Shown: in pieces, positions 5,716-5,769 of the stretch
Layout: every line of letters starts with the position of its first letter
How positions within the stretch are numbered: the first letter of the stretch is position 1
DNA from: Campylobacteraceae bacterium
GTDB taxonomy: Bacteria; Campylobacterota; Campylobacteria; Campylobacterales; Sulfurovaceae
NCBI GenBank assembly: GCA_027023145.1
Contig: JALVWV010000323.1
Location: 1-5,769 of the forward strand
Direction of reading: 5' to 3'
DNA length: 5,769 nt
The notes under the pieces: generated by a model
What the model was told of the DNA's origin: nothing
Seen by the model: only the letters and a program-made list of their open reading frames with translations
Database searches by the model: none
Translations under genes and position numbers: made by a program

Positions 5716-5769
5716 ATGCATACCCCGAGTTTTTTTGATTTTGCGATGGAGAGCCAAGGTGGAAAGAAG
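5716..5769 (+). CDS. Start of an unidentified protein (cut by window edge)
   Basis: Only 18 codons are present, reading MHTPSFFDFAMESQGGKK, and the frame is open to the window end. GGAG (5704-5707) lies eight bases before the ATG, and an in-frame GTG directly precedes it (5713-5715), so either could start translation; spacing slightly favours the ATG. I do not recognise the protein from this fragment, and it shows no signal peptide. Confidence 0.6.
   Translation, partial: MHTPSFFDFAMESQGGKK

Overview
The window looks like chromosomal DNA of a Campylobacterota (Epsilonproteobacteria) species of the Sulfurimonas/Sulfuricurvum/Sulfurovum kind. The evidence is the YebC N-terminus, T-rich promoters with good -10 boxes and no clear -35 box, and AAAGGAG-type ribosome binding sites. 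This is inference from style; there is no rRNA or other marker gene to fix the taxon. All coordinates and motif counts were worked out by eye.

Layout. Positions 1-227 (minus) hold the N-terminal third of a YebC/PmpR family protein, cut by the window edge. A 145-base gap follows, carrying a compact cloverleaf-like inverted-repeat element (284-332) and a candidate promoter for yebC. Positions 373-1134 (minus) encode a predicted NYN-domain RNase with a C-terminal OST-HTH/LOTUS RNA-binding domain. A 104-base divergent promoter region separates it from a two-gene plus-strand operon. The first operon gene (1239-3536) encodes a 765-residue envelope protein: membrane anchor, 16 Asp-rich (thrombospondin type 3-like) calcium loops in three 102-residue repeats, two copies of a BON-like domain, and an OmpA peptidoglycan-binding domain. 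The second (3539-4333) encodes a membrane-anchored protein with a long acidic linker and a cytoplasmic helix-hairpin-helix domain. A rho-independent terminator ends the operon. A small orphan gene (4519-4722, plus) converges on a DUF533/TerB-like gene (4756-5583, minus) whose N-terminal half is Gly-rich 21-residue tandem repeats. The first 18 codons of an unidentified plus-strand gene end the window.

How the genes may work together. The best functional unit is the OmpA/HhH pair. One partner is predicted to reach the peptidoglycan from the inner membrane and the other to place a nucleic-acid-binding-type domain on the cytoplasmic face, with start and stop codons two bases apart. That arrangement suggests an envelope complex with both a periplasmic and a cytoplasmic side, but the role is unknown. 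YebC and the NYN/LOTUS protein are both information-processing genes on the same strand and may be partly co-transcribed. No mobile element, CRISPR array, tRNA or rRNA was seen, and no stretch over 300 bases lacks a gene.
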